NCBI RefSeq assembly: GCF_001517545.1
Contig: NZ_FBYA01000002.1
Coordinates: forward strand, 492,669-556,668
Source of the DNA: Limnohabitans sp. Rim47
GTDB lineage: Bacteria; Pseudomonadota; Gammaproteobacteria; Burkholderiales; Burkholderiaceae_C
Length of the DNA stretch: 64,000 bases
Reading direction: 5' to 3'
The notes below the pieces were generated by a model. It made no database searches. It saw only the letters and a list, made by a program, of their open reading frames with translations, and had not been told where the DNA came from. Shown here in pieces: positions 27,981-36,302 of the stretch (its first letter is position 1; every line of letters starts with the position of its first letter). The position numbers and the translations under genes were made by a program.

Positions 27981-29375
27981 ATGCTCAAGATCCTTTTTCT
28001 GATTCTTATGAGTGGCGGTATCCCGGTGGCGATTGCCATGGCGGGCGCGTCCTTGCTCTATTTGTTTTTTGTCGAAAGCTCTCCGCCGTTTGTGGTCATC
28101 CACCGCATGGTCTCGGGCATCGACAGCTTTCCGCTGCTGGCCGTGCCCTTTTTCATTTTGGCCGGCAACCTGATGAACAACGCGGGCATCACCAACCGCA
28201 TCTACAACTACGCGCTGGCCCTGGTGGGCTGGCTTAAGGGTGGACTGGGCCACGTCAACGTGGTCGGCTCGGTCGTGTTTGCCGGCATGAGCGGCACAGC
28301 CATTGCCGATGCGGCAGGGCTGGGCACCATCGAGATCAAGGCCATGAAAGACCATGGCTACAGCACCGAATTTGCGGTGGGCGTTACGGCCGCATCGGCC
28401 ACGCTCGGCCCCATCATTCCGCCGAGCTTGCCCTTTGTGATCTACGGCATGATGGCCAACGTTTCCGTCGGTGCCTTGTTTCTTGCAGGCATCCTGCCCG
28501 GTATTTTGATGGCCGTGTTGATGATGCTGACTGTGGCTTATTTTGCGCACAAAAACGGCTGGGGTGCGGACGTCAAATTCGAGTGGTCCAAAGTCATCAA
28601 AGCACTCATCGAAACTGCTGTGGTGATCGTTTGGCCCCTGTCTATTTGGTGGCTGGTTACGGCCATGGGTGCGCCACCGCAAATCACCGTATTTGCAGCC
28701 TTGTTCATCTTGTTCGCCGCCGACAAATTCTTCAACTTCCAGGCAGTCTTGCCCATCATGACGCCGGTACTGTTGATTGGTGGCATGACCACGGGCGTCT
28801 TCACCCCCACCGAAGGCGCAATCGCCGCTTGCGTCTGGGCCATTGCATTGGGTTTCTTTTGGTATCGCACGCTCAACTTCAAAATGTTCGTGAAGATTTG
28901 CCTCGACACCGTAGAGACCACGGCCACCGTGCTGTTCATCGTGGCTGCGGCCAGCATTTTTGGCTGGATGCTCACGGCCACCGGCGTGACCACCGCCATC
29001 AGCGCCTGGGTGCTGGGTTTCACACAAGAGCCATGGATATTTCTGCTGTTGGCCAACTTGCTGATGCTTTTTGTCGGATGCTTTCTGGAACCCACAGCCG
29101 CCATCACCATTCTTGTGCCAATCCTGGTGCCCATTTGCCAGAAGCTGGGCATTGACCTGGTGCACTTTGGCCTGGTCATGGTACTGAACCTGATGATTGG
29201 TTTGCTGCACCCGCCTATGGGCATGGTGCTGTTTGTGCTGGCCCGCGTGGCGCGCCTGAGCGTCGAAGCCACCACCCGCGCCATCTTGCCTTGGCTGTTC
29301 CCCTTGCTGGGCAGCTTGGCCGTCATCACCTACGTCCCCAGCTTGGTGCTGTGGTTGCCCAAACAATTTTATTGA
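27981..29375 (+). CDS. TRAP transporter large membrane subunit (DctM family)
   Basis: Sodium-coupled transport subunit with about twelve transmembrane helices. Typical segments are FFILAGNLMNNAGITNRIY, GVTAASATLGPIIPPSLPFV (the substrate- and sodium-loop region) and NLMIGLLHPPMGMVLFVLAR, the second pseudo-symmetric re-entrant loop. Length 464 residues, usual for the family (about 425-465). It pairs with the DctQ gene directly upstream and should take up a carboxylated substrate captured by the binding protein. Confidence 0.93.
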   Translation: MLKILFLILMSGGIPVAIAMAGASLLYLFFVESSPPFVVIHRMVSGIDSFPLLAVPFFILAGNLMNNAGITNRIYNYALALVGWLKGGLGHVNVVGSVVFAGMSGTAIADAAGLGTIEIKAMKDHGYSTEFAVGVTAASATLGPIIPPSLPFVIYGMMANVSVGALFLAGILPGILMAVLMMLTVAYFAHKNGWGADVKFEWSKVIKALIETAVVIVWPLSIWWLVTAMGAPPQITVFAALFILFAADKFFNFQAVLPIMTPVLLIGGMTTGVFTPTEGAIAACVWAIALGFFWYRTLNFKMFVKICLDTVETTATVLFIVAAASIFGWMLTATGVTTAISAWVLGFTQEPWIFLLLANLLMLFVGCFLEPTAAITILVPILVPICQKLGIDLVHFGLVMVLNLMIGLLHPPMGMVLFVLARVARLSVEATTRAILPWLFPLLGSLAVITYVPSLVLWLPKQFY

Positions 29376-29420
29376 CCCTGTGGCACAACGGCTCGGCGCC
29401 GTCCCCAACCGATTCAAAAC

Positions 29421-30950
29421 ATGTCCCATTCTTTCATCCGTTTACACCCAGCCGATGACGTGGTCATCGCCCGCGCTCAACTCATGAGCGGCAGCGCCGT
29501 TGACGGTGTTGCCGTACGTGGGCTCATACCGCCCGGCCACAAAATCGCCACTCGCGCCATTGCTGCAAACGAGCCCGTGCGCCGCTACAACCAGATCATT
29601 GGTTTCGCATCGCAAGCCATTGCGCCGGGCGAACATGTGCACACGCACAACCTGAACATGGGCGCCGAAAAAGGCAACTTCGAGCGCGACTACGCCATCG
29701 GGCAAGACGTCAAGCCCGAACCCGTGCGCAAACAGGCCACCTTCATGGGCTACCAGCGTGCGGACGGTCGCGTGGCCACGCGCAACTACATTGGTGTGCT
29801 GTCCAGCGTCAACTGCTCAGCCACCGCTGCACGCGCCATTGCCGACCATTTCTCCAAGCGCAACAACCCACAAGCGTTGGCCAACTTCCCCCATGTGGAT
29901 GGCGTGGTCGCCTTGACCCACGGCACTGGCTGCGGCATGGACACCGAAGGGCTGGGCATCCAGCTGCTCGAACGCACTTTGGCCGGTTACGCCACGCACG
30001 CCAACTTCTGGGGTGTGGTCGTCGTGGGCTTGGGCTGTGAAGCCAACCAACTCAACACCTGGCTGGCACACAGCAGCCTGCGCGAGGGCGACACACTGAA
30101 AGTCTTCAATATCCAGGACACGGGTGGCACACGCCTCACTGTCGAAAAAGGGATCAAGCTGATCGAAGAAATGCTGCCCCGCGCCAATGCCATCACGCGC
30201 CAGCCTTGCAGTGCTGAACACATCACAGTGGGTTTGCAGTGCGGTGGATCGGACGGTTATTCGGGCATCAGCGCCAACCCGGCGCTGGGTGCGGCGGTCG
30301 ACCTGCTGGTCCAGCATGGCGGCACCGCAATCCTGAGCGAAACACCTGAGATTTATGGGGCCGAACATTTGCTCACACGACGTGCCGTCAAGCCCGAAGT
30401 GGCGCACAAACTGATCGAGCGCATCAAATGGTGGGAGAACTACACCGCCATCAACGGCGGCGAAATGAACAACAACCCCTCGCCCGGCAACAAGGCCGGC
30501 GGCCTGACCACCATCCTTGAAAAGTCGCTCGGCGCCGTGGCCAAAGGCGGCACCAGCAACCTGCAGGCGGTTTACGAATACGCCGAACCGGTGCAAGCCA
30601 AGGGATTCGTCTACATGGACACGCCAGGTTACGACCCCGTCAGCGCCACTGGCCAAGTGGCAGGCGGTGCCAACCTGATCTGCTTTACCACCGGTCGCGG
30701 CAGCGCGTATGGCTGCGCGCCTTCGCCCAGCCTGAAGTTTTCGACCAACACCGCGCTGTGGAAAAAACAAGAAGAGGACATGGACCTGAACTGCGGTGAG
30801 ATCGTGGACGGCGGCGTGAGCATCGCAGAAATGGGCCAGTGCATTTTCGAAATGATCCTGGCCACCGCTTCGGGCGAACCCACCAAGAGCGAACGCCACG
30901 GCTACGGGCAAAACGAGTTTGTGCCATGGCAAGTGGGCGCGGTGATGTGA
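29421..30950 (+). CDS. uxaA: Altronate dehydratase (UxaA family)
   Basis: Metal-dependent dehydratase expected to convert D-altronate to 2-keto-3-deoxy-D-gluconate. The N-terminal SAF domain (residues ~10-90) ends in EHVHTHNLNM. The large C-terminal domain carries the conserved GTGCGMDTEGLG, CGGSDGYSGISANPALG, NPSPGNKAGGLT and FTTGRGSAYGCAPSPSLK motifs. Length 509 residues, that of the full-length fused enzyme. Galactarate dehydratase GarD is a close relative and cannot be excluded by motif alone, but the UxuB- and ManD-type genes downstream favour the hexuronate route. It starts 45 bases after DctM. Confidence 0.9.
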   Translation: MSHSFIRLHPADDVVIARAQLMSGSAVDGVAVRGLIPPGHKIATRAIAANEPVRRYNQIIGFASQAIAPGEHVHTHNLNMGAEKGNFERDYAIGQDVKPEPVRKQATFMGYQRADGRVATRNYIGVLSSVNCSATAARAIADHFSKRNNPQALANFPHVDGVVALTHGTGCGMDTEGLGIQLLERTLAGYATHANFWGVVVVGLGCEANQLNTWLAHSSLREGDTLKVFNIQDTGGTRLTVEKGIKLIEEMLPRANAITRQPCSAEHITVGLQCGGSDGYSGISANPALGAAVDLLVQHGGTAILSETPEIYGAEHLLTRRAVKPEVAHKLIERIKWWENYTAINGGEMNNNPSPGNKAGGLTTILEKSLGAVAKGGTSNLQAVYEYAEPVQAKGFVYMDTPGYDPVSATGQVAGGANLICFTTGRGSAYGCAPSPSLKFSTNTALWKKQEEDMDLNCGEIVDGGVSIAEMGQCIFEMILATASGEPTKSERHGYGQNEFVPWQVGAVM

Positions 30951-30964
30951 GCGCCCCCTCGCTC

Positions 30965-30992
30965 GTCATCCCGGACTTGATCCGGGATCCAT
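30965..30992 (+). repeat. REP-like palindrome, copy 3
   Basis: GTCATCCCGGA and TCCGGGATCCAT arms with a short loop, 15 bases after the UxaA stop. It is one half of an inverted pair with copy 4. Confidence 0.75.
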
Positions 30993-31021
30993 GTGGTCTA
31001 GCGCCATGAGCAACCCTCAAG

Positions 31022-31049
31022 ATGGACCCCGGGTCAAGCCCGGGGTGAC
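31022..31049 (-). repeat. REP-like palindrome, copy 4
   Basis: Same family, opposite orientation (ATGGACCCCGGG ... CCCGGGGTGAC), 29 bases after copy 3. Between the UxaA and Ldh-type genes the pair could fold into a large cruciform or act on mRNA stability. Confidence 0.75.
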
Positions 31050-31080
31050 AAGAGTAAATCAATGACTGATAAGGATCCCC

Positions 31081-32142
31081 ATGAGCCAACGCATCCAGGC
31101 CACCGATCTGCGCCAACACATCACCCGCATCATCGCCATGACGGGCAGCACACCGGCTGAAGCCGCGCAGGTGGCCGACAACTTGGTGATGGCCAACCTG
31201 AGTGGTCACGACTCGCACGGTGTCGGCATGGTGCCGCGCTATGTGGACGCCGTGCTCGAAGGTGGCTTGAGTCCCAACACCGGCGTCAAGGTCTTGCTTG
31301 ACACCGGCCCACTGTTGAACCTGGACGGCCAGCGCGGCTATGGCCAGATCACTGGCGTGCAAGCCATGCAAATGGGCATTGATCGTGCCAAGCAACACGG
31401 GGTATGCACCGTGGCCCTGAGCCGCTCGCACCACTTGGGGCGCATCGGCCACTTTGCCGAAATGGCCGTGGCACAAGGTCTGGTGTCGGTGCATTTTGTC
31501 AACGTGCTTTCGCGCCCCGTGGTCGCGCCTTTTGGCGGTGGCGATGGGCGCTTTGGCACCAACCCCTGCTGCATCGGCGTGCCCATGGGCAGCCGCGCAC
31601 CCTTTGTGCTGGACTTTGCCACCAGCCGCGTGGCACAGGGCAAGATGCGCGTGGCGCACAACAAGGGCGAGCAAGTGCCACCCGGTTATTTGATTGACGA
31701 AAATGGCCACCCCACCACCGACCCGGGCGTGGTGGTGGTACCGCAGACCAACGGTCTGTTTGGCGCACTCATGACCTTTGGCGACCACAAAGGTTTTGGC
31801 ATGGCCGTGGCCTGCGAACTGCTGGGCGGCGCACTGACCGGCAGTGGCACATGGCATCGCGAAGCCGACCAGCAACGCGCCGTGCTGAATGGCATGCTGA
31901 CCATGCTGATCGACCCGGTGCGCCTGGGCACACAAGACATGTTCGAGCAAGAAGCCCTGGCCTTTGCCGACTGGCTGCGCCAAAGTCCCGATGCCCCGGG
32001 CAGTGACGGCGTGCACATGGCGGGCGAACCCGAACGCACTGCCCGCGCCGAGCGCGAACAAAACGGCATCTGGATCGACGACACCACCTGGGCCGAGATC
32101 GAGGCATCCGAACAAAAACTCCAACAGTCGCAAAAGACTTAA
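31081..32142 (+). CDS. Ldh-family (malate/L-lactate/diketogulonate-type) oxidoreductase
   Basis: NAD(P)H-dependent oxidoreductase of the MDH2/Ldh2 family, unrelated to classical lactate dehydrogenases. The catalytic histidine is H46 in GHDSHGVGMVPRY, and the family segments ALSRSHHLGRIGHFAE, GTNPCCIGVPMG and LFGALMTFGDHKGFGMAVAC are present. Length 353 residues. Family members reduce 2-oxo acids or oxidise 2-hydroxy acids (YiaK diketogulonate reductase, ureidoglycolate, sulfolactate and others), so the substrate must come from context: a hydroxy or keto sugar acid of this locus is likely. Confidence 0.85.
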   Translation: MSQRIQATDLRQHITRIIAMTGSTPAEAAQVADNLVMANLSGHDSHGVGMVPRYVDAVLEGGLSPNTGVKVLLDTGPLLNLDGQRGYGQITGVQAMQMGIDRAKQHGVCTVALSRSHHLGRIGHFAEMAVAQGLVSVHFVNVLSRPVVAPFGGGDGRFGTNPCCIGVPMGSRAPFVLDFATSRVAQGKMRVAHNKGEQVPPGYLIDENGHPTTDPGVVVVPQTNGLFGALMTFGDHKGFGMAVACELLGGALTGSGTWHREADQQRAVLNGMLTMLIDPVRLGTQDMFEQEALAFADWLRQSPDAPGSDGVHMAGEPERTARAEREQNGIWIDDTTWAEIEASEQKLQQSQKT

Positions 32143-32161
32143 CCAGACAACGGCGACGCTA

Positions 32162-32229
32162 GACCCAACTTAACAACTGTCACCTCGACCCCAACTTAAC
32201 AACAGCCCCCCAGCCTCAACGTATCAACC
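32162..32229 (+). repeat. Small tandem duplication, about 26-bp unit
   Basis: CCCAACTTAACAAC occurs at 32164-32177 and again at 32190-32203, 26 bases apart, with a degenerate third unit around 32214-32229 running into REP copy 5. It lies between the Ldh-type and UxuB-type genes. Confidence 0.55.
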
Positions 32230-32257
32230 GTCACCCCGGACTTGATTCGGGGTCCAT
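32230..32257 (+). repeat. REP-like palindrome, copy 5
   Basis: GTCACCCCGGA and TTCGGGGTCCAT arms. It ends 11 bases before the chosen UxuB start; translating through it gives the artefactual N-terminus IRGPSPQF. Confidence 0.75.
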
Positions 32258-32268
32258 CCCCACAATTC

Positions 32269-33687
32269 ATGCAACTTTCAGCCCTCACTTTGACATCGCT
32301 TCCCGCGACCATCCAGACCCCGACGTATGACCGCAGCACTGTCGCGCCGGGCGTGGTGCATTTGGGCCTGGGTGCTTTCCACCGAGCCCACCAAGCCATA
32401 GTGTTTAACCAGTTGCTGACCGGTGGCGACACGCGCTGGGGCATCCACGGCGTGGGCATGACAAGACCCGACCTGGTGAACCAGCTCAAAGCACAAGACG
32501 GCCTGTATGCCGTGCGCATCGCCGATGCGAACGGCGTGAAGTGGCAAGTGCCCGGCGCCCTTTGGCGCATGAACGTGGCCGCCACCGAACGCGATGCGGT
32601 GGTGCAAGCCATTGCAGCACCCAGCACCCGCTGGGTCACACTCACCGTGACCGAAAAAGGCTACACACCCGCGCTGGGCCAGCTGCTGCTGGACGGCTTG
32701 CGCCTGCGCCAACAGGCTGGCCTGCCCGGCCTCACCATCGCCTCATGCGACAACTTGCAAGGCAATGGCCACAAGCTGCAAGCCTTGGTCAAAGCTGCGA
32801 TCCAAGCAAATGACACTGCACCGCAAAATGCAGCGCTGCTGTGCTGGCTGGACGCGCAATGCGCCTTTCCGTGCAGCATGGTCGACCGCATCGTGCCCGC
32901 CGCCACGCCCGAAGTGTTGGTCGCTGCCCAAGAGGCACTGGGCCTGCAGGACACCTGCGCCCTGAGCACCGAAGGGTTTTGGGAATGGGTGATTGAAGAC
33001 CGGTTTGCCGACCCGCTAGATGCCGCCCTGCTGCAAAACACGGGCGTGCGCGTGACGCGCGATGTGCACAGCTACGAAGAAGCCAAACTGCGCATGCTCA
33101 ACGGCAGTCACACGGCCATGGCCTTGATGGGTGCCGTGACCGCGCGGCCCTATATTGCCAGCTGCATTGGCGCGGCACACATCAAAACATTTGTTCACCA
33201 ACTGATGAGCAAGGAAGTCGCGCCGCACCTGAGCCGCAGCGACTGGGCCGAGTATCGCGACGCCCTGATTGCCCGCTTTGCCAACCCGTATCTGAAGCAC
33301 AGCGTGCACCAGATCGCCACCGACAACTCACAAAAAATTCCACAACGCTGGCCACCCTCGGTGCTGGGGCAAATCGCCAAGGGCGCTTCGTTTGACCACC
33401 ACGCACTGGCAGCAGCGGTGTTTTTGCGCTACACATTGGGTGTGGACGAAAGCGACCAGACCTATGCGCTGAACGACCCGCAAGCGGCAAGCCTGACCGC
33501 CCTGGGTGCCGCCCAGCACAGCGAAAGCGCCGCGTGCGTTCGCGCCTTACTGTCCCGCGAAGACCTGTGGGGCAGCGCCCTGCCCAACAACACCGCATGG
33601 ATCAACCGCGTCATGCACTGGCACCAACAAGTCCTGCAAAACGGTGTGGACCTCGCCATCCAGCAACTGCTCTCTCTTGAGGCCTGA
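32269..33687 (+). CDS. uxuB: Mannitol-dehydrogenase-family oxidoreductase (fructuronate reductase-like)
   Basis: NAD-dependent long-chain polyol dehydrogenase. GVVHLGLGAFHRAHQA is the N-terminal cofactor-binding motif of D-mannonate oxidoreductase UxuB and relatives; the catalytic lysine region is KLRMLNGSHTAMALMG, with NPYLKHSVHQIATDNSQKIPQRW and HHALAAAVFLRY in the C-terminal domain. It is 472 residues from the ATG at 32269; an in-frame TTG at 32242 lies within a repeat and is rejected. By context it would reduce D-fructuronate to D-mannonate, the substrate of the next gene. Tagaturonate reductase or a polyol dehydrogenase role remains possible. Confidence 0.83.
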   Translation: MQLSALTLTSLPATIQTPTYDRSTVAPGVVHLGLGAFHRAHQAIVFNQLLTGGDTRWGIHGVGMTRPDLVNQLKAQDGLYAVRIADANGVKWQVPGALWRMNVAATERDAVVQAIAAPSTRWVTLTVTEKGYTPALGQLLLDGLRLRQQAGLPGLTIASCDNLQGNGHKLQALVKAAIQANDTAPQNAALLCWLDAQCAFPCSMVDRIVPAATPEVLVAAQEALGLQDTCALSTEGFWEWVIEDRFADPLDAALLQNTGVRVTRDVHSYEEAKLRMLNGSHTAMALMGAVTARPYIASCIGAAHIKTFVHQLMSKEVAPHLSRSDWAEYRDALIARFANPYLKHSVHQIATDNSQKIPQRWPPSVLGQIAKGASFDHHALAAAVFLRYTLGVDESDQTYALNDPQAASLTALGAAQHSESAACVRALLSREDLWGSALPNNTAWINRVMHWHQQVLQNGVDLAIQQLLSLEA

Positions 33688-33690
33688 GCC

Positions 33691-34902
33691 ATGAAAATCA
33701 CCGCCGCACGCGTCATTGTCTGCAGCCCAGGCCGCAACTTCGTCACCCTTAAAATCGAAACCGACCAGGGCGTCACCGGCATCGGCGATGCCACGCTCAA
33801 TGGCCGCGAGCTGGCCGTGGTCAGCTACCTCGAAGACCACCTGATTCCCTGCCTAATAGGACGCGACCCGCAGCAGATCGAGGACATCTGGCAATACCTT
33901 TACAAGGGCGCCTACTGGCGGCGTGGCCCGGTGACCATGAGCGCGATTGCCGCGGTAGACACTGCGCTGTGGGACATCAAAGCCAAGATGGCGAACATGC
34001 CGCTGTACCAACTGTTGGGCGGGCGCAGCCGAACCGGGGTGATGGTCTATGGCCACGCCAACGGCCGCGACACAGCTGAGACGGTCGATGAAGTTTTGCG
34101 CCACAAAGAAGAAGGCTACTTGGCCATCCGTGCCCAAAGTGGCGTGCCGGGCCTGAACAAGGTCTATGGCGTCAGCGGTGCCAACAGCATGTACGAACCT
34201 GCCGACGGCAACCTGCCCAGCGAGCACGACTGGAGCACCGAAAAATATTTGCGCCACACGCCCGGTCTGTTTGAAGCCGTGCGGGAAGCCATAGGCCCCG
34301 ACATCCATTTGCTGCACGACGTGCACCACCGACTGACCCCAATTGAAGCAGGCCAGCTGGGCAAAGCGCTGGAGCCTGTGCGCATGTTCTGGATGGAAGA
34401 CCCGACGCCTGCCGAAAACCAGGACGCGTTTCAGTGGATTCGCCACCACACCACCACGCCGATTGCGGTGGGCGAGATTTTCAACAGCATCTGGGACTGC
34501 AAGACGCTGATCGAAAAACAACTGATCGACTACATCCGCACCACCGTGGTCCACGCGGGAGGCATCACGCACCTGCGGCGCATTGCCGACTTGGCCAGCC
34601 TCTACCAGGTGCGCACCGGCTGCCACGGCGCGACCGACCTGTCACCGGTTTGCATGGGCGCGGCACTGCACTTTGACACCTGGGTGCCCAACTTTGGCGT
34701 GCAAGAGTACATGCCGCACAGCGAAGAAATGCTGTCTGTCTTCCCGCACGACTGGCGCTTTGAGCGCGGCATGATGTATTGCGGCGAATCACCCGGTCAC
34801 GGCGTGGACATCGACGAAAAGCTGGCCGCCAAGTACCCGTACCAAAGGGCCTATCTGCCGGTGAACCGGCTGCAGCACGATGGGACGTTGTGGAACTGGT
34901 GA
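33691..34902 (+). CDS. manD: D-mannonate dehydratase, ManD (enolase superfamily)
   Basis: Dehydrates D-mannonate to 2-keto-3-deoxy-D-gluconate. Residue numbering falls almost exactly on the characterised Novosphingobium enzyme: R147 and Y159 (AIRAQS ... KVYG), D210 and H212 (LLHDVHH), E236 (FWMEDP), E262 (VGEIFN), H312 (GCHGATD), and the C-terminal tryptophans of LWNW that close the active site in high-activity ManD. The length of 403 residues matches. It starts 3 bases after the uxuB stop, a coupled pair. This site composition argues for a true mannonate dehydratase, not the low-activity RspA-like relatives. Confidence 0.93.
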   Translation: MKITAARVIVCSPGRNFVTLKIETDQGVTGIGDATLNGRELAVVSYLEDHLIPCLIGRDPQQIEDIWQYLYKGAYWRRGPVTMSAIAAVDTALWDIKAKMANMPLYQLLGGRSRTGVMVYGHANGRDTAETVDEVLRHKEEGYLAIRAQSGVPGLNKVYGVSGANSMYEPADGNLPSEHDWSTEKYLRHTPGLFEAVREAIGPDIHLLHDVHHRLTPIEAGQLGKALEPVRMFWMEDPTPAENQDAFQWIRHHTTTPIAVGEIFNSIWDCKTLIEKQLIDYIRTTVVHAGGITHLRRIADLASLYQVRTGCHGATDLSPVCMGAALHFDTWVPNFGVQEYMPHSEEMLSVFPHDWRFERGMMYCGESPGHGVDIDEKLAAKYPYQRAYLPVNRLQHDGTLWNW

Positions 34903-35117
34903 TGTTCGTTGATCTTTCGTGGGCTGCTTTACAGCGGGAGCGGTCATCGGCTCACATAGAAGATTGCCAGCTACCTGCAATGAACTGTCCCTCAAACACA
35001 CTTTCACCAAGAGGTCATTCGACTTGCATAGCAAGCATAGAAAAGAGCGATTAAGTTTCTTCGAAACCTGCACCACCTTGGGTGGTGAATCACTCCGCTC
35101 ATTCTCCCTGCGTGCAG
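34903..35117. other. 215-base spacer with short repeats, no gene
   Basis: Between manD and the AAA ATPase gene I see no gene. It contains ATAGAAGATTG at 34956-34966, and a motif GACTTGCA-TA-GCAAGCAT at 35021-35038 followed by AGAAA, both of which recur on the other side of the ATPase gene. Base composition is AT-richer than the sugar-acid genes. Confidence 0.6.
35021..35043. repeat. Left copy of the ATPase-flanking repeat
   Basis: It holds ACTTGCATAGCAA (35022-35034), whose exact reverse complement is at 36332-36344, and CAAGCATAGAAA (35032-35043), repeated directly at 36364-36375. A related 18-base copy, GACTTGCA-CC-GCAAGCAT, is at 36446-36463. Confidence 0.75.
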
Positions 35118-36302
35118 CTACGTTTTCCTTGCGCTCTCCACGTAGTTCCGAATAAGGTACTCGTTGAAAAGGGGAACGGTGAAAGCAATGTCTCCGTGAG
35201 ATGGGCTGTAGATCATGCCCTTGCTGATGATCTGTGCGCGCCGCGGCCCCAGGCTTTTATGGGTTTCTTTTAGTGCGTCTGCGACATCTGATGATCGATA
35301 CGGCCCTGCACCAAGTTTGGCCATGGCGATAACGTACTCTCGTTCCTTAGGTGTTAAGCGATCAAATCGCACCTTGAAAAAGCCTTCGTCAAGCCGTTTT
35401 GTCGCCTCTCCTGCAGCCTTTGATGCATCCTCCAGCTTGATGAGCGGCCCCTCGGCGAGGTTCCAGCACTGATAGCCCCACTCCTGCAAAAAGTAGGGAT
35501 AGCCTTTGGTCTTTGCAAGTATCTCTCTGATCGCGTTGTCGTCAACTCCCTCACCTTCACCCTCGATTGGCTGCCTAATTGCGATCTCCGCATCTTTATC
35601 CTCAAGCGCACCCACCGCAGGGTAGTGAAAGAGCCGTTCAGCATAGGATTTCGCATCGCCCGAAAGAGCCGCAACCTGTGGCAGCCCTGCACCGAAGAAT
35701 AAAACCGGCAGGTCTTTCTGGTTAACCTTGTGTAGCGCAACTATCAGAGCTGCCAGATCTTTAGGGCGCAGGTACTGAACTTCGTCTATGAGAAGCGTCC
35801 AAGCCTTACCAGCGGCCTTTGCAGCCTCGCCTACGCGTACGAACAATTCGGGTAGATCAGCCTCCATATCGCCGCTATCTGCGACGCCTACTTCCGGATC
35901 AACTGAAATTGAAGCATCACCGTACGCGAGCTTGAACGTAGATGCGAACGAGCGAAGTGCCCGAAGAGCCTGATGGGCTTTGGCCTTCGCGTTCTCGGAA
36001 GTCGAGAGTTTTCGCAAGGCTTGATTGATCCGTGGCACCAGTAACTCACTGAGCGCCTTTCCCTCTGGCGCTTCGATTGAGGATGTAACGTGCCCCGCTG
36101 CTTCGGCTATCTCTTCGATTTTGTTCAGCAGCACCGTCTTCCCTACACCACGCAGGCCAAGCAGCATCTGTGAGCGACTAGGCTTACCTAAAAGCGCCCT
36201 TTGTATAGCTATCTGCGCGTCCTGAAGGATGGCTTCCCGTCCGGCAAGCTCTGGCGGTCTACTTCCAGCGCCCGGGGCAAATGGGTTTCGTACGGCGTCC
36301 AT
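35118..36302 (-). CDS. AAA ATPase of unknown role (lone ATP-binding protein)
   Basis: P-loop ATPase of 394 residues. It opens with NPFAPGAGSRPPELAGRE, typical of a widespread group of uncharacterised AAA_16-like proteins. Walker A is GLRGVGKT (49-56), Walker B is WTLLIDEVQYL with D173-E174, and a sensor-like VLFFGAGLPQ follows. The C-terminal ~100 residues look like a winged helix (LTPKEREYVIAM ... SSDVADALKETHKSLGPRRA), similar to Orc1/STAND-like switch ATPases. No transposase, nuclease, toxin or other partner is adjacent. Its DNA is visibly AT-richer and its codons differ from the neighbours, and short repeats bracket it, so horizontal acquisition is likely. Function unknown. Confidence 0.85.
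   Translation of the reverse strand: MDAVRNPFAPGAGSRPPELAGREAILQDAQIAIQRALLGKPSRSQMLLGLRGVGKTVLLNKIEEIAEAAGHVTSSIEAPEGKALSELLVPRINQALRKLSTSENAKAKAHQALRALRSFASTFKLAYGDASISVDPEVGVADSGDMEADLPELFVRVGEAAKAAGKAWTLLIDEVQYLRPKDLAALIVALHKVNQKDLPVLFFGAGLPQVAALSGDAKSYAERLFHYPAVGALEDKDAEIAIRQPIEGEGEGVDDNAIREILAKTKGYPYFLQEWGYQCWNLAEGPLIKLEDASKAAGEATKRLDEGFFKVRFDRLTPKEREYVIAMAKLGAGPYRSSDVADALKETHKSLGPRRAQIISKGMIYSPSHGDIAFTVPLFNEYLIRNYVESARKT

Noticed and set aside
27966..29429. 487-residue frame antisense to DctM
   Set aside because: Complement of a verified membrane protein gene; the composition is His/Gln/Gly-rich, as expected for a shadow.
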